Assembly (NCBI GenBank): GCA_021812025.1
Contig: JAKAPD010000030.1
Span: forward strand, 1 to 6,439
Source: Microcaldota archaeon
GTDB taxonomy: Archaea > Micrarchaeota > Micrarchaeia > Micrarchaeales > Micrarchaeaceae
DNA length: 6,439 bases
Reading direction: 5' to 3'
Shown here: in pieces, positions 5,092 through 6,439 of the stretch
How the letters are laid out: every line of letters begins with the position of its first letter
How positions within the stretch are numbered: the first letter of the stretch is position 1
The notes under the pieces: model-generated
Database searches by the model: none
What the model was told of the DNA's origin: nothing
The model's input: only the letters and a program-made list of their open reading frames with translations
Position numbers and translations under genes: made by a program

Positions 5092-5526
5092 TCAGAAGTG
5101 CCTTACGTCCTTCTCCCATCTTCCGAAGGTCTTCTCAAGCCTTTCCAGCTCTTTTGTACCTTTGAGATCCTCCCTCGCTCTTGCTATAACCGCTTCTACG
5201 GTTATCGAAAGCCTAGCCCTTGCGCTTGCATCGAGCCCAGCCCTCGACCTCCTTATCCCTTCGATTAGGTTCTCCGTATTTGAGAGAGCGTCTGCAGTTT
5301 GCGTGACACGCGCTTCTCCGTTTGCCTCCAGCATGTCCTTTATCGCTGGCGCTACAGTATTTGCGGCGTGGTTTGCTATTCGCCTTGCTGCTCTGCCGTC
5401 TGTTCGTCCGGTTATCCCGCAAAGCTCCCTCATTGCTTCGCTTGGGATTGCAGAGCGCTCACTGCCTAGGCGGAATACGCTTGCCTGTCCGAACCCTGGA
5501 CCTTCTCTTTGAATTTCTATTGTCAT
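5092..5526 (-). CDS. Hypothetical helical protein, unknown family
   Basis: This 144-aa soluble protein has a single cysteine (36) and no membrane segment or signal peptide. I do not recognise it. Residues 1-25 look like a short strand plus loop. From about 28 on it is predicted to be largely alpha-helical, with Ala/Arg/Glu-rich stretches at 44-70, 72-92 and 98-140 that could form a helical bundle or coiled coil. Expression signals are good: GAGGT (5537-5533) lies 6 nt before the ATG, and a TATA box TTTAAATA lies about 45 bp upstream. This supports a real gene despite the long opposite-strand reading frames produced by its GC-rich codon use. It is transcribed divergently from sufB and converges on the DUF192 gene with a 2-bp gap, so neither has a private terminator in between. 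Confidence 0.75.
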   Translation of the reverse strand: MTIEIQREGPGFGQASVFRLGSERSAIPSEAMRELCGITGRTDGRAARRIANHAANTVAPAIKDMLEANGEARVTQTADALSNTENLIEGIRRSRAGLDASARARLSITVEAVIARAREDLKGTKELERLEKTFGRWEKDVRHF

Positions 5527-5532
5527 GGCTAT

Positions 5533-5537
5533 ACCTC
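5533..5537 (-). promoter_or_regulatory. Shine-Dalgarno GAGGT of the 144-aa gene
   Basis: GAGGT is placed 6 nt upstream of the ATG at 5526. It fixes the start and the coding strand for a gene whose opposite strand is also open. Confidence 0.55.
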
Positions 5538-5566
5538 AATTATAACAGATATACTGCGCAGAAAGT

Positions 5567-5578
5567 GATATTTAAATG
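5567..5578 (-). promoter_or_regulatory. TATA box of the 144-aa gene
   Basis: The minus strand reads CATTTAAATATC, about 46 bp upstream of the ATG, predicting a start near 5546 and a leader of about 20 nt that contains the GAGGT site. It forms the left half of the 223-bp divergent promoter region shared with sufB. Confidence 0.55.
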
Positions 5579-5682
5579 CCTCGGTTTCCCCATAATTTTG
5601 CAGAAAAACCTACATTTTTGCCAAGCGTGCCTCTCTAGAAGGAGACAGGTTTTGGAGCGCTCTTCTTCCACAAAGATGGATG

Positions 5683-5692
5683 GTATTTAAAC
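5683..5692 (+). promoter_or_regulatory. Second possible TATA box upstream of sufB
   Basis: GTATTTAAAC lies about 63 bp before the sufB ATG, 20 bp upstream of the better-placed box. It could give an alternative, longer leader or be chance AT-rich sequence. Confidence 0.3.
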
Positions 5693-5703
5693 GTTCCTGA
5701 GCG

Positions 5704-5711
5704 TATAAATA
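5704..5711 (+). promoter_or_regulatory. TATA box of sufB
   Basis: TATAAATA is centred about 43 bp upstream of the ATG at 5750, predicting transcription from about 5734 with a leader of roughly 15 nt. Only a weak ribosome-binding site (GTGGT, 5742-5746) precedes the ATG. Confidence 0.55.
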
Positions 5712-5749
5712 TTATAACTGAGTTATAAGGTTAGCGTTGCTGTGGTAAA

Positions 5750-6439
5750 ATGGCAGATGATTTGAAGGCTATCCTTGAGCAGCAGAACAGCGAATACAAG
5801 GAGGCTTACGGCTTTAGCGATGACATCGAATACGACTTCAAGACTGAGAAGGGACTCTCCGAAAAGGTCGTTATAGAGATATCGAAGATAAAGAGGGAGC
5901 CCGAATGGATGGCCGAGAAGAGGCTTACCGGATTGAGGGTCTTCGAAAGCAAGCCAATGCCGCAGTGGGGCGCTGACCTCAACGACATAGACTTCGATGA
6001 TGTTTACTACTATCTAAAACCATCGAGCAAGCCAAAGGCGGATGCCTGGGACAAAGTCCCTGAGGAGATAAAGAGGACCTTTGACAGGCTGGGAATCCCG
6101 GAAGCGGAGAGGAAGTTCTTCGCAGGAGCGGAGGTGCAATATGATTCTGAGGTTGTTTACGGGAAGGTTAGGGAAGATCTTGAGAAGCAGGGTGTGATAT
6201 TCACAGACATGGATAATGCAGTGAAGAAATACCCCGAAATTGTGAAAAAATATTTTGGTACGGTGATTCCCGCCTCTGACAATAAGTTCGCAGCGCTGAA
6301 TACGGCTGTTTGGAGCGGGGGCAGCTTTATCTATGTACCGAAAGGGATAAAGGTCGCGCTGCCGCTCCAGGCTTATTTCAGAATCAATGCAGAGAAGGCA
6401 GGGCAGTTCGAAAGGACGCTTATCATAGCAGACGAAGAC
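5750..6439 (+). CDS. sufB: SufB, Fe-S cluster assembly scaffold (N-terminal 230 residues; truncated by window edge)
   Basis: The reading frame is open from the ATG to the window edge, about half of the usual 470 residues. It matches SufB throughout. SEKVVIEIS and KREPEWMAEKRL (48-59) are the classic N-terminal block. It continues with GAEVQYDSEVVYG (126-138), LNTAVWSGGSFIYVPKG (183-199), and LPLQAYFRIN with GQFERTLIIADED at the end. Arg211 and Asn213 in FRIN correspond to residues that in E. coli SufB contribute to cluster assembly. The catalytic cysteine and glutamate lie in the missing half. SufB works with the SufC ATPase and usually SufD to build iron-sulfur clusters in the cytoplasm. In many genomes sufC precedes sufB, but here sufB is the first gene behind its own promoter, so any sufC or sufD partner must be downstream or elsewhere. 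Confidence 0.95.
   Translation, partial: MADDLKAILEQQNSEYKEAYGFSDDIEYDFKTEKGLSEKVVIEISKIKREPEWMAEKRLTGLRVFESKPMPQWGADLNDIDFDDVYYYLKPSSKPKADAWDKVPEEIKRTFDRLGIPEAERKFFAGAEVQYDSEVVYGKVREDLEKQGVIFTDMDNAVKKYPEIVKKYFGTVIPASDNKFAALNTAVWSGGSFIYVPKGIKVALPLQAYFRINAEKAGQFERTLIIADED

Noticed and set aside
5162..5512. Plus-strand frame opposite the 144-aa gene
   Set aside because: Its Ser/Ala/Leu-rich translation is typical of an antisense shadow; the minus strand has the Shine-Dalgarno and TATA box.
5655..5662. Palindrome GAGCGCTC in the divergent promoter region, a possible operator
   Set aside because: Eight bases are too short to stand out, it is upstream of both core promoters and no second copy is visible.

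Overview
The window looks archaeal and most likely comes from a Micrarchaeota/ARMAN-type (DPANN) genome. The evidence is: AT-rich TATA boxes about 25-30 bp upstream of starts; GGTGA-type Shine-Dalgarno sequences mixed with apparently leaderless genes; a pyrimidine-run terminator; a PAC2-family proteasome-assembly-type protein; a tRNA gene with a small intron outside the anticodon loop; and a membrane-anchored surface protein resembling, from memory, a secreted family frequent in Micrarchaeota. The lineage is an inference, not proven by a marker gene. There are no CRISPR arrays, insertion sequences, integrases or rRNA genes.

Left part, minus strand (1-1993). A 247-aa PAC2-family protein is followed 25 bp later by a 132-aa protein of unknown function, probably as one operon. 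Next comes tRNA-Leu(UAA), whose D-loop carries a hairpin insertion of about 20 nt that reads as a non-canonical intron. Last is a 187-aa N-terminally anchored extracellular protein with its own promoter.

Middle, plus strand (2067-5089). A 74-aa basic protein built from two 29-residue repeats has its own promoter and a long T/C terminator. It is followed by a 541-aa aldehyde dehydrogenase of the 1-pyrroline-5-carboxylate dehydrogenase type, a 157-aa FMN split-barrel (pyridoxamine-phosphate-oxidase-like) protein, and a DUF192 protein 13 bp further on.

Right part (5092-6439). A 144-aa helical protein of unknown function lies on the minus strand and converges on the DUF192 gene with only 2 bp between stops. 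A divergent promoter region of 223 bp follows, then the first 230 codons of sufB, the Fe-S cluster assembly scaffold, which runs off the window.

The genes do not form one obvious pathway; this is a compact, mostly housekeeping stretch. The items most worth a second look are the tRNA-Leu D-loop intron, the two-repeat basic mini-protein, and the penultimate-tyrosine tail of the PAC2 protein.
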